The notes beneath the pieces are model-generated. The model was not told where the DNA came from. It made no database searches and saw only the letters and a list, made by a program, of their open reading frames with translations. Positions 44,024 to 51,550 of a stretch of DNA of 64,000 nucleotides are shown here, piece after piece. Positions within the stretch are counted from its first letter, which is position 1. Each line of letters opens with the position of its first letter. A program made the translations under genes and the position numbers. This DNA comes from Nonomuraea jiangxiensis (GTDB lineage: Bacteria; Actinomycetota; Actinomycetes; Streptosporangiales; Streptosporangiaceae): the NCBI RefSeq assembly GCF_900099965.1, contig NZ_FNDJ01000007.1:280995-344994 (forward strand), written 5' to 3'.

Positions 44024-44956
44024 ATGGAGCTGTTCCCGGCCATGCCGCTCGCTGAGTGGGTCGAGGCCAAGGAGACCTTTCACAGGTTCACGCAGATCGT
44101 CGGGAAGATCCGCCTGGCGTCGAGCAACCGGCGCAACCACTGGTGGCAGGTCCCCTTCCATCCGACCGGGCGGGGGCTCACCACCCGGCCGATGGGCGGG
44201 CTCGGCGAGCAGCCGCTGTTCTGCGTCGACTTCGACCTCGTACGCCACCGGCTGGTGGTGGACGTGCTCGACGGGCGCAGCGCCGAGTTCAGCCTGATCG
44301 GCCGGTCGGTGGCGACCTTCCACGACCGGCTGTTCGAGACGCTGGCGGGCCTCGGCATCCGGCCGGAGATCTGGGCGGTGCCGTTCGACCTGGGCGACGA
44401 CACCCCGTTCGCCGAGGACACGCTGCACGCGCGCTACGACCCAATGCTGATCAACCGCTACTGGCGGATCCTGTCGCAGGTGGTGCAGCTGCTCGACCGG
44501 TTCGCCGCCGACTTCGCCGGCAAGACGAGCCCGGTGCACCACTTCTGGCACACCTTCGACGTCGCGGTCACCCGGTTCACCGGGCGGGTGGTCCGGGTCT
44601 CGCCGGATGCCGACTCCGTCACGCGGGAGGCGTACAGCTGGGAGGTGATCAGCTCGGGGTTCTGGTTCGGGGACAAGGAGCGGCCCTGGCCGGCGTTCTA
44701 CTCCTACACCGCGCCCGAGCCCGCGGAGCTGTGGCGGGAGCCGCTGTGGCCGGCGGAGGCCGAGTGGCTGCCCGCCCGGGGCAGCCACCTGGCCGTGCTG
44801 CGGTATGACGACGTCCGGGCCATGGAGGATCCCGTACGGGCCGTGCTGGAGTTCCTGGACAGCGCCTACCGCGCCGGAGCCAAGCTGACCGGACTGGACA
44901 TGGAGGCGCTGAGCAGCCCCGGCGGGGTCACGGACCCGTACTACGCCAAGGGATGA
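44024..44956 (+). CDS. DUF5996 family protein
   Basis: 310 residues. It matches the DUF5996 pattern: TFHRFTQIVGKIRLASSNRRNHWWQVPFHPTGRGLTTRPM, FCVDFDLVRHRLVV, HARYDPMLINRYWRIL, KTSPVHHFWHTFDVAVTRFTGR and EAYSWEVISSGFWFGD. Conserved His, Trp and Asp/Glu residues suggest an enzyme, but no activity has been established for the family to my knowledge. The ATG follows a GGAGGGGGG ribosome-binding site. It converges on a TetR gene with an 18-base gap. Confidence 0.85.
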   Translation: MELFPAMPLAEWVEAKETFHRFTQIVGKIRLASSNRRNHWWQVPFHPTGRGLTTRPMGGLGEQPLFCVDFDLVRHRLVVDVLDGRSAEFSLIGRSVATFHDRLFETLAGLGIRPEIWAVPFDLGDDTPFAEDTLHARYDPMLINRYWRILSQVVQLLDRFAADFAGKTSPVHHFWHTFDVAVTRFTGRVVRVSPDADSVTREAYSWEVISSGFWFGDKERPWPAFYSYTAPEPAELWREPLWPAEAEWLPARGSHLAVLRYDDVRAMEDPVRAVLEFLDSAYRAGAKLTGLDMEALSSPGGVTDPYYAKG

Positions 44957-44974
44957 CAGCACGCCACCGACCCT

Positions 44975-45619
44975 TCATCCGGACCTGTCGTCCTTCATGG
45001 CGCCGTGCAGGAACAGGTCCACCAGTTCGGCGGCGGTCAGCGGGGTCGGTCCCCGGCCCGCCGCCATCACCAGGAACTGGAAGGCCTCGGCGAGCCGCTC
45101 GGCGGGGAGCCTGAGGCTGTCGCGCTCGGGCTCGAACAGCCCGGTCAGCACGTCCCGGGTGGCGGCCATCGACTCCTCCCGGCTGGACGCCGGCGGCCTG
45201 GCCTGCTCGCCAGAGGAATCTTCAGTGGCGGCGTCGCCGCGGGGCGCGCCGCGTTGCAGGAGCCCGGAGACGGCCATGGCGCTCGCCACCGCACCCATCC
45301 TGGCCAGGTGGCCGCGCATCGCCTCCGCCGCCTCGATGAGCCGCTCGGCCAGCGGCAGCGTCGTCGAGATCGCGGCCACGTGGGCGAGCATGTCGTCCGG
45401 CCGCAGCGCCTCCGCCATACAGGCGGCCAGCAGCGCGTCCTTGTCGCCGAAGGCACGGAAGATCGTGCCCTCGCCGATGCCCGCCGCACGGGCGATCTGG
45501 GCGGTGGTCACGGACGTGCCGTACTCCACCACCAGGGGGAGCGCCGCTCGGATGATCATCTCGCGGCGCCGCTCGGGACTCATGGCCGGCGCACGCCGGC
45601 GATCTGTGGGGTTCGTCAT
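44975..45619 (-). CDS. TetR/AcrR-family regulator
   Basis: The N-terminal DNA-binding domain is SPERRREMIIRAALPLVVEYGTSVTTAQIARAAGIGEGTIFRAFGDKDALL. The C-terminal half is helical with a disordered insert (GDAATEDSSGEQARPPASSREE). ATG 45619 is chosen because a TACTGT -10 box ends eight bases before it, which implies a leaderless message; GTG 45628 would lie inside that -10 box. A perfect palindrome fills the promoter spacer, so autorepression is likely. No divergent target gene is present; a second copy of the site lies at the end of the sigma-factor gene upstream. Confidence 0.88.
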   Translation of the reverse strand: MTNPTDRRRAPAMSPERRREMIIRAALPLVVEYGTSVTTAQIARAAGIGEGTIFRAFGDKDALLAACMAEALRPDDMLAHVAAISTTLPLAERLIEAAEAMRGHLARMGAVASAMAVSGLLQRGAPRGDAATEDSSGEQARPPASSREESMAATRDVLTGLFEPERDSLRLPAERLAEAFQFLVMAAGRGPTPLTAAELVDLFLHGAMKDDRSG

Positions 45620-45626
45620 ACGCTTC

Positions 45627-45676
45627 ACAGTACGGAGTGAGCACTCACTCCGTCAATAGCGAGTGAGTCCTCACTC
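45627..45676 (-). promoter_or_regulatory. TetR promoter with two palindromic operators
   Basis: On the minus strand TTGACG (45651-45656) and TACTGT (45627-45632) are 18 bases apart. A 22-bp perfect palindrome (arms ACGGAGTGAG/CTCACTCCGT, 45632-45653) fills the spacer. A second site, GAGTGAG-TC-CTCACTC, is at 45661-45676 and reaches the last codons of the sigma-factor gene. Confidence 0.7.
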
Positions 45677-46927
45677 CGCTGCGCGTAGCAGGGCCGCTCG
45701 GGCGTGCAGGTACCGCTGCTGCGGGAGGCTCATCGCGCGGCCGGCCGCCTCCTCGTAGGCCGCCCGGGCGGCCTCGTGCTCCCCGGCCTGCTCCAGCAGG
45801 TGGGCCCGGACCGCGTACAGCCGGTGGTCGCCGGCCAGGCGCTTGTCCTGCCGGAGCCCTTCGAGCCGGTCCAGCCCCGCCCGCGGGCCGCGCGCCATGG
45901 CCACGGCGACGGCGTGGTTGAGCGCGACCATGGGGTTGTCGGACAGGCGCAGCAGCAGCTCGTACAGGGCCGTGATCTGCGGCCAGTCGGTCTCCTCCGC
46001 GGTCCGCGCCTCGTCGTGCAGCGCCGCGATCGCCGCCTGGATCTGGTACGGGCCGGGCTTCCCCCGCGACAGTGCGCCGGTGACGAGTTCGACGCCCTCC
46101 GCGATCTGGGCCGCGTCCCAGCGGGTCCGGTCCTGCTCGGCCATCGGGATCAGCGCGCCGTCGGGACCCGTACGCGCGGACCGGCGCGCGTCGGTGAGCA
46201 GCATGAGCGCCAGCAGCCCCGTCACCTCGGCGTCGCCGGGCAGCAGCCGGCGCACCAGGCGGGTCAGCCTGATCGCCTCGGCCGTCAGCTCAGCCCGCTG
46301 CAGGTCGGGCCCCGACGTGCTGGCGTACCCCTCATTGAAGATCAGGTAGAGCACGTGCAGCACCGCGGCCAGCCGTTCGGCGCGCTCGGCCGCCCGCGGC
46401 AGCCGGAACGGCAGCCCGCTGTCCTTGACGCGCTGCTTGGCCCTGGTGATGCGGCGCGTCATCGTCCCCTCGGGCACCAGGAACGCGCGGGCGATCTCCG
46501 CCGTGCTCAGGCCGCCGACCGCGCGCAGCGTGAGGGCGATCTGGGCGGCGGGCGGCAGCGCCGGGTGGCAGCACATGAACAGCAGGATGAGCGTGTCGTC
46601 CGAGCCGCCCGCCGGCTGATCGGCGGCGGGCGCCAGCCACTCGCCGGGCGACTTCCAGGCGGCAGCGGTGTCCTCGCGGCGCCGGCGCGCCTGCTCGGCG
46701 CGGAGCAGGTCGGTCAGCCGGCGCGCGGCCACGGTGATCAGCCAGGCCCTGGGGTCGTCCGGCAGCCCCTCCGTCGGCCACCGCAGGGCGGCCGCGAGCA
46801 GCGCCTCCTGTACGGCGTCCTCGGCCGCGGCGAAGTGCCCGTAACGCCGTACCACCGCGCCGAGGACCTGCGGCGCCAGCTCGCGCAGCAGGTCCTCGGC
46901 CGCGGACCCGGTCGTGGCCGCGATCAG
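45671..46927 (-). CDS. ECF42-type RNA polymerase sigma factor with TPR-like extension
   Basis: Region 2 (YGHFAAAEDAVQEALLAAALRWP, DDPRAWLITVAARRLTDLLR) and region 4 (LTLRAVGGLSTAEIARAFLVPEGTMTRRITRAKQRV) are clear. They are followed by a ~200-residue helical extension (DUF6596-like, LYLIFNEGYASTSGPDLQRAEL) typical of ECF42. ECF42 genes sit beside DGPF-protein genes, exactly as here, and lack an anti-sigma factor. No ATG, GTG or TTG lies in frame where homologous proteins begin. The CTG at 46927 overlaps the DGPF stop as CTGA and gives the expected N-terminus (418 residues); GTG 46855 would remove ~24 residues. Confidence 0.85.
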   Translation of the reverse strand: MIAATTGSAAEDLLRELAPQVLGAVVRRYGHFAAAEDAVQEALLAAALRWPTEGLPDDPRAWLITVAARRLTDLLRAEQARRRREDTAAAWKSPGEWLAPAADQPAGGSDDTLILLFMCCHPALPPAAQIALTLRAVGGLSTAEIARAFLVPEGTMTRRITRAKQRVKDSGLPFRLPRAAERAERLAAVLHVLYLIFNEGYASTSGPDLQRAELTAEAIRLTRLVRRLLPGDAEVTGLLALMLLTDARRSARTGPDGALIPMAEQDRTRWDAAQIAEGVELVTGALSRGKPGPYQIQAAIAALHDEARTAEETDWPQITALYELLLRLSDNPMVALNHAVAVAMARGPRAGLDRLEGLRQDKRLAGDHRLYAVRAHLLEQAGEHEAARAAYEEAAGRAMSLPQQRYLHARAALLRAAE

Positions 46928-47340
46928 AACCCCAGGTCGGCGCTGGAGTCCACGATCGGCCGGATGTCGGCCACGGCACCGCTGTAGGCGCCCCCGGGGT
47001 GGGGACACTGCCCCAGGCGGACGGCGATCTCGGTCGCCCGGTCGAAGCTCTCGCACTCCACGATCCAGTAGCCGGCCAGCACCTCCTGGGTCTCGGCGTA
47101 CGGCCCGTCGGTGACGACCGGGACACCGTCCTTGCTGTGCAGCCTCCTGGTGTGTACGGGGGCGGCCAGCCCGCGGGTCTCGACCAGCTCCCCCGACTCC
47201 TCCAGCTCCTTGCCGAACGTCCTCATGAACTCGGCCATCGCCGCCACGTCCGCCTCGGACCAGGCGGGCTTGTCGGTCTCCCGGCCGGCCAGCACGTCGT
47301 AGTCCTGCTGTGAGCCGTAGGTCAGGATCATGTACTTCAT
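46924..47340 (-). CDS. DGPF (YCII-related) domain protein, ECF42 partner
   Basis: 138 residues of alpha-beta ferredoxin-like fold: MKYMILTYGSQQDYDVLAG at the start, the name-giving VVTDGPYAETQEVLAGYWIVE in the middle, and ATEIAVRLGQCPHPGGAYSGAVADIRPI at the end. DGPF proteins accompany ECF42 sigma factors and are part of their regulon or signalling, although their biochemistry is unclear. The ATG at 47340 has AGGAGAGG upstream. The stop overlaps the presumed sigma start. Confidence 0.88.
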   Translation of the reverse strand: MKYMILTYGSQQDYDVLAGRETDKPAWSEADVAAMAEFMRTFGKELEESGELVETRGLAAPVHTRRLHSKDGVPVVTDGPYAETQEVLAGYWIVECESFDRATEIAVRLGQCPHPGGAYSGAVADIRPIVDSSADLGF

Positions 47341-47442
47341 GGGTCGCGTCCTCTCCTGGTGTGTGCCTGTCACCGGATACGTCGGAGCCGAGCCCGCCTC
47401 GCGGACACCCTGCCGGAACGTTCATGCGGCACCATCGATGCC

Positions 47443-48216
47443 GTGCCTTACGCAACCACACCGGACGGCGTCAAGCTGTCCTACCAGGTCCGCGGCGACG
47501 GACCGCCGCTCGTGCTCCTGCCCGGGCAGGCCAACGACCACCGCTGGTGGGACCCGGTACGCGCGGACTTCGACGCCGCCTACCGGACGATCACCTTCGA
47601 CTACCGGGGCACCGGCGAAAGCGACAAACCAGACGAACCGTACACCACCCGCGGCTTCGCCACCGACGTGCTGACCGTGCTGGACGAGCTGGGGATCGAG
47701 CGGGCCCGGGTCTACGGGACCTCGATGGGCGGCCGGGTGGCCCAGTGGCTGGCGGCCGGCCATCCCGGGCGGGTGACGGCGCTGGTGCTCGGCTGCAGCT
47801 CGCCGGGCGGCGCCCACGGCATCGAGCGGGACAACGACGTACGCCGGTCGCTGGCCCAGCCGGACCGGGCGGCGGCCGAGCGGGCGCTGCTGGAGCTCAT
47901 GTACACCCCCGGCTGGCTGGCCACCCATCCCGGGCCTTACCACACGATCGGTGACCCGGGCATGCCCGCGCACGCCCGCCGCCGCCACCTGGCCGCCAGC
48001 GCCGGGCACGACGCCTGGGACGCGCTGCCCTCCATCACCGCGCCCACGCTGGTCGTACACGGGACAGACGACGTGTTCAACCCGGCCGCCAACGCGCCGC
48101 TGCTGGCCGGGCGGATCCCCGGGGCGGAGCTGCGGATGATCGAGGGGGCGCGGCACGCGTACTTCGAGGAGTTCCGCGCCGTCGCGAGCCCGCTGGTGCT
48201 GGACTTTCTGCGGTAA
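47443..48216 (+). CDS. Alpha/beta-fold hydrolase
   Basis: 257 residues. Oxyanion-strand LVLLPGQANDHRWWD, nucleophile elbow YGTSMGGRVAQWLA (Ser near residue 93), acid in LVVHGTDDVFNP, and catalytic His in GARHAYFEEF. The GTG at 47443 gives the usual N-terminus YATTPDGVKLSYQVRG. It lies divergent from the DGPF/sigma pair, 102 bases apart, so it could be an ECF42 target, though that is only inferred from position. An esterase, lipase or peroxidase-like activity cannot be separated by eye. Confidence 0.88.
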   Translation: MPYATTPDGVKLSYQVRGDGPPLVLLPGQANDHRWWDPVRADFDAAYRTITFDYRGTGESDKPDEPYTTRGFATDVLTVLDELGIERARVYGTSMGGRVAQWLAAGHPGRVTALVLGCSSPGGAHGIERDNDVRRSLAQPDRAAAERALLELMYTPGWLATHPGPYHTIGDPGMPAHARRRHLAASAGHDAWDALPSITAPTLVVHGTDDVFNPAANAPLLAGRIPGAELRMIEGARHAYFEEFRAVASPLVLDFLR

Positions 48217-48221
48217 AGCGG

Positions 48222-48252
48222 TTGGACAGCGCGCGACCCCGGTTGCTAGGTT
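48222..48252 (+). promoter_or_regulatory. Candidate promoter of the exporter leader
   Basis: TTGGAC (48222-48227) and TAGGTT (48247-48252) are 19 bases apart. The -10 ends seven bases before the leader ATG at 48260, which would make the leader ORF leaderless. Suggestive only. Confidence 0.35.
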
Positions 48253-48259
48253 GCCGCCT

Positions 48260-48289
48260 ATGTCCAGCCCCGAGGCGTCAAGACGCTAG
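48260..48289 (+). CDS. Nine-codon leader peptide upstream of the MFS exporter
   Basis: ATG-to-TAG ORF encoding MSSPEASRR. It lies inside the 5' arm of a long hairpin whose 3' arm follows at once. Chloramphenicol exporter genes such as cmlA are known to have a nine-residue leader (MSTSKNADK) at which a drug-stalled ribosome opens a hairpin. Length and placement match; the residues do not. Translation is inferred, not shown. Confidence 0.5.
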   Translation: MSSPEASRR

Positions 48290-48324
48290 CCACCGGTCGT
48301 CCGGTGGCTGTCCAGCGTCGCCTC
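48272..48324 (+). promoter_or_regulatory. Attenuator-like stem-loop overlapping the leader peptide
   Basis: Three collinear stem segments: GAGGC (48272) with GCCTC (48320), GACGCT (48282) with AGCGTC (48314), and AGCCACCGG (48288) with CCGGTGGCT (48301), closed by loop TCGT. The last stem is a perfect 9-bp pairing that begins within the leader stop codon. A second hairpin (CAACC/GGTTG with GCCC/GGGC inside) follows at ~48332-48358. A ribosome on the leader would melt the 5' arm. Confidence 0.6.
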
Positions 48325-48558
48325 CCCGTGCTCAACCGGGCCCCCATGGGCTGAGGTTGCGTGACCCCGTTGCCTTCGCGGGCCCGGGGTACATTCGCGA
48401 TCCGCGACCGCTCGCCACTCGGATCACCGTGATGCGGGCTGTGTTTCCCCCGAACCGCGCGCCGGCCTGCCCGGCGCCCGGCGGGTCTTTCCCGGCGCGG
48501 CAGGCACTTGCGGCCTGCCCACCGCCTCGAATCCACGATGTGGTCGCGGAGTTTCCTC
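48325..48558 (+). other. Long untranslated leader of the MFS gene
   Basis: After the attenuator-like hairpin about 230 bases precede the exporter start. They contain further GC-rich inverted segments (for example GGCCTGCC/GGCAGG around 48464-48512) but no convincing gene, which fits a structured 5' leader. Confidence 0.4.
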
Positions 48559-49749
48559 ATGCCTTTCGCTGTTTACCTGCTCGGACTGGCGGTCTTCGCC
48601 CAGGGGACGTCCGAGTTCATGCTGTCCGGCCTGATTCCGGGCATCGCGCGGGACCTGCAAGTGTCCATCCCCGCCGCCGGGCTGCTGACCTCGGCGTACG
48701 CCGCCGGGATGGTGGTCGGGGCGCCCCTGATGGCGGTCCTGTCGTTGCGCTGGCCGCGGCGGTACGCGCTGCTGGCGTTCCTGCTCACCTTCCTGATCGT
48801 GCACGTCGTCGGCGCGATCACCACCAGCTACGACGTGCTGGTGGTGACCCGGGTCGTGGCCGCGCTGGCCAATGCGGGCTTCCTGGCCGTGGCCCTGGCC
48901 ACGGCCGTCGGCCTGGCGCCGCCGAACGCCAAGGCCCGCGCCACCTCCGTCCTGCTCGGCGGCGTCACCATCGCCTGCGTCGCGGGCGTGCCGGGCGGGG
49001 CGCTGCTGGGCGAGGCGTGGGGGTGGCGCTCGGCGTTCTGGGCGGTGGCCGCCGCACTGGTCCCGGCCGTCCTGGCCGTACTGAGGTCGGTGCCGGGCGG
49101 CTCCCCGGGTTCGGCGGGTACGAGCGTGCGCGGGGAACTGCGTGCGCTGCGGCGGCCCCGGCTGCTGGTGCTCCTGTTGCTGGGAGCCCTGGTGAACGGC
49201 GCCACCTTCTGCACCTTCACCTACCTCGTGCCGCTGCTCACCGGCGACACCGGCCTCGGGGCGGGCTGGATGCCCGCCCTGCTGGCGCTGTTCGGCCTGG
49301 GCTCGTTCGCCGGGGTGACCATCAGCGGGCGGGCCGCCGACGCCCGGCCCATGCGGCTCCTCGTGGGCGGCGGGGTGGCGCTCGCCGCCGGCTGGATCGG
49401 CTTCGCGCTGACGGCCGGGTCCGTGGTCCCGGCGGTCGTCCTGGTCTTCGTCCAGGGCACGCTGTCGTTCGCCGTCGGCTCCACCCTGATCTCGCAGGTG
49501 CTGTACGCGGCCACCGGCGCGCCGACGCTGGGCGGCGCGTCCGCCACGGCCGCCTTCAACGTGGGCGCCGCCGTCGGGCCGTGGCTCGGCGGGCTGGCCA
49601 TCGGGGCGGGGCTCGGTTTCCGGTCACCGCTGTGGGTGAGCGCCCTGCTGGTGACCGTGGCGCTGGCCGTGGGCGCGGTCACCCGGGTGGTCCGCACGCC
49701 CGACAGGTCGCGGGCGGTGGAGGAGCGGCGAACGTATGAGGCACAGTGA
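48559..49749 (+). CDS. MFS drug exporter, chloramphenicol (Cml/Cmx) type
   Basis: 396 residues with 12 predicted membrane helices. The N-terminus MPFAVYLLGLAVFAQGTSEFMLSGLIPGIARDL and the motif LTSAYAAGMVVGAPLMAVLSLRWPRR are characteristic of chloramphenicol efflux proteins of actinobacteria, within the proton-coupled DHA1 group. Later helices carry SVLLGGVTIACVAGVPGGALLGE (motif C, antiporter). ATG 48559 has CGGAG seven bases upstream; ATG 48538 is an in-frame alternative. The leader ORF and hairpin upstream suggest antibiotic-responsive expression. Substrate is a family inference. Confidence 0.88.
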   Translation: MPFAVYLLGLAVFAQGTSEFMLSGLIPGIARDLQVSIPAAGLLTSAYAAGMVVGAPLMAVLSLRWPRRYALLAFLLTFLIVHVVGAITTSYDVLVVTRVVAALANAGFLAVALATAVGLAPPNAKARATSVLLGGVTIACVAGVPGGALLGEAWGWRSAFWAVAAALVPAVLAVLRSVPGGSPGSAGTSVRGELRALRRPRLLVLLLLGALVNGATFCTFTYLVPLLTGDTGLGAGWMPALLALFGLGSFAGVTISGRAADARPMRLLVGGGVALAAGWIGFALTAGSVVPAVVLVFVQGTLSFAVGSTLISQVLYAATGAPTLGGASATAAFNVGAAVGPWLGGLAIGAGLGFRSPLWVSALLVTVALAVGAVTRVVRTPDRSRAVEERRTYEAQ

Positions 49750-49753
49750 AACC

Positions 49754-50611
49754 ATGGATCACGCCTCTCATTTCGAGCGGGAAGTACGCGCGTTCCAGGC
49801 CGCCGCCCGGCAGGCGGCCGACACCGGCGGCGCGCCCCTGGTGCCGTCGTGCCCCGGCTGGTCGGTGGCCGATCTGGTGCTCCACCTGGGCGGTGTGCAC
49901 CGGGCCGTGACCAGCGTCATCAGGGACCGGCTCGACAAGTCCCCGGACCCCTCCGACCTGTCCTTCGCCGCGCTGCCGCCGGACCTGACGGGCTGGCCCG
50001 CGCCGGAACAGGCGCCCAACCTGGGGCCGATCCCGGCGGGGCTGCTCGACTGGTTCGCCGACGGCGCGGCCGGGCTCGGAGCGCAGTTCAGGGCGAACGA
50101 TCCGGGCACACACGCCTGGACCTGGTCGGCGGAGCAGACCGTCGGGTTCTGGCTGCGCATGCAGACCATCGAGGCCGCCGTGCACCGCTGGGACGCCGAG
50201 AGCGCCGTCGGAACCGCACGGCCGATCCACGAGGAGATCGCGGCCGATGCCATCGGGCAGACGTTCGAGGTCATGGCGCCGGCGCGGCGGGCGTGGCGGC
50301 AGGCGCCCGGAGGGGCGGGCGAGCGGTTCCGCTTCCGGCGTACCGACGGCGCGGGCTGCTGGACGGTTCACTTCGACGGCGACGACGTACGGCTGACGGT
50401 CGGCGACAAGCTGTTGGCGGTCGGCGACGACGAGCGGATCACGGGAGGAGAGGACGTGCGGTCGGGTGTGGGCGGTCTCGATGTCGAGGTGGCCGGGACG
50501 GCTTCGGACCTGATGTTGTTCCTATGGCAGCGCATCCCGGCCGACGGCCTCGATGTGCGTGGCGACCGGGAGGCACTCGACCGCTACTTCGTACTGGTGC
50601 CTCCGGTATGA
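49754..50611 (+). CDS. Maleylpyruvate isomerase-like mycothiol-dependent (DinB-fold) protein
   Basis: 285 residues. The N-terminal four-helix DinB/MDMPI domain has VPSCPGWSVADLVLHLGGVHRAV and TIEAAVHRWDAE, which place three His residues as in metal-binding mycothiol-dependent enzymes. The C-terminal domain (DDVRLTVGDKLLAV, DLMLFLWQRIPADGLDV) is the usual SCP2-like partner. Start ATG 49754 follows the MFS stop; ATG 49736 with GGAGGAG upstream would overlap it. It is probably cotranscribed with the exporter. The reaction may be a mycothiol transfer or isomerisation. Confidence 0.82.
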   Translation: MDHASHFEREVRAFQAAARQAADTGGAPLVPSCPGWSVADLVLHLGGVHRAVTSVIRDRLDKSPDPSDLSFAALPPDLTGWPAPEQAPNLGPIPAGLLDWFADGAAGLGAQFRANDPGTHAWTWSAEQTVGFWLRMQTIEAAVHRWDAESAVGTARPIHEEIAADAIGQTFEVMAPARRAWRQAPGGAGERFRFRRTDGAGCWTVHFDGDDVRLTVGDKLLAVGDDERITGGEDVRSGVGGLDVEVAGTASDLMLFLWQRIPADGLDVRGDREALDRYFVLVPPV

Positions 50612-50674
50612 GGCGATTCGAGGCTGCGGGGGCGGGCGCTTGATCCGCGGGCGACCCCTGGCACAGTGACCGCC

Positions 50675-51340
50675 ATGTTCGAGATCTTCCTGCTGGCCCT
50701 GTGGGTGGGGCTGCTGTTCAACGCGGCACCCGGCGCGGTGTTCAGCGAGTCGTTGCGGCGCGGGATGCGGGGCGGGTTCGGCCCGGCGTTCGCGGTGCAG
50801 GTCGGCTCGCTGGCGGGCGACGCCTTGTGGGCGGTGCTGGGGCTGGCCGGGGTCGGGGCGCTGTTCACCGTCCCGGCCCTGCGGGTGCCGCTGACCGTCG
50901 GCGGTTGCCTGCTGCTCGGCTGGCTCGGGCTGGCGGCCCTGCGCACGGCCGCCTTCCCGCCACCCACACCCGCCGAACCACCGGCCCCGCCCCACGCAGC
51001 CGAGCCGCCGGCCCCGCCCGGTGGGCGGGTTCGCACGGTCGGGCGTGGGGCGCTCGTGGTCGGGGTCGCGATGTCGATCGGCAACCCGTGGAACGTCGTC
51101 TACTGGTCCGGCGCGGCCAGTGCGGTCAGCTCCGTGCTGGGGCGGGAACCGGGGGTGGCGGGGCTGGCCACCTTCTTCGCCGGGTTCATGACCTCGTCCC
51201 TGGCCTGGTGCTTCGTCTGCGCGGGGCTCATCGTCCTGTTGCGCCGGGCCCTGCCGCCCACGGCCGTACGCCTGCTGGAGGCCGCGTGCGGGATCTCGTT
51301 GCTCGTCTTCGCGGCCCTCCTGCTGGCCCGGCTCTTCTGA
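50675..51340 (+). CDS. LysE/RhtB-family transporter
   Basis: 221 residues with about six hydrophobic helices. FLLALWVGLLFNAAPGAVFSESLRRGMRGG carries the NxxPGP-like LysE signature (NAAPGAV), and SIGNPWNVVYWSG is the second conserved segment. A Pro-rich loop (PPPTPAEPPAPPHAAEPPAPP) replaces the usual cytoplasmic linker. The family exports amino acids or similar small solutes. ATG 50675 or GTG 50666 are both possible; no ribosome-binding site decides. Confidence 0.85.
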   Translation: MFEIFLLALWVGLLFNAAPGAVFSESLRRGMRGGFGPAFAVQVGSLAGDALWAVLGLAGVGALFTVPALRVPLTVGGCLLLGWLGLAALRTAAFPPPTPAEPPAPPHAAEPPAPPGGRVRTVGRGALVVGVAMSIGNPWNVVYWSGAASAVSSVLGREPGVAGLATFFAGFMTSSLAWCFVCAGLIVLLRRALPPTAVRLLEAACGISLLVFAALLLARLF

Positions 51341-51550
51341 CACCTGGCCCGGCCGTATGGATAAACAAGTGGTGGCCGCTCGGGCGGCGCGGCTACCGTG
51401 ACTGCCAGGTCAGCGAGCGGACGGGGCCTGGACACCCCGTCCTTCCTGCCGGCTGTGCGAACCCCGCGGCTCACCGTACGGAATCGACCGACGGCGAGGC
51501 GATGGTCACCTCGGGCACCGTCCTACCCAGCCCGGAGCCGCGGGATTCCA

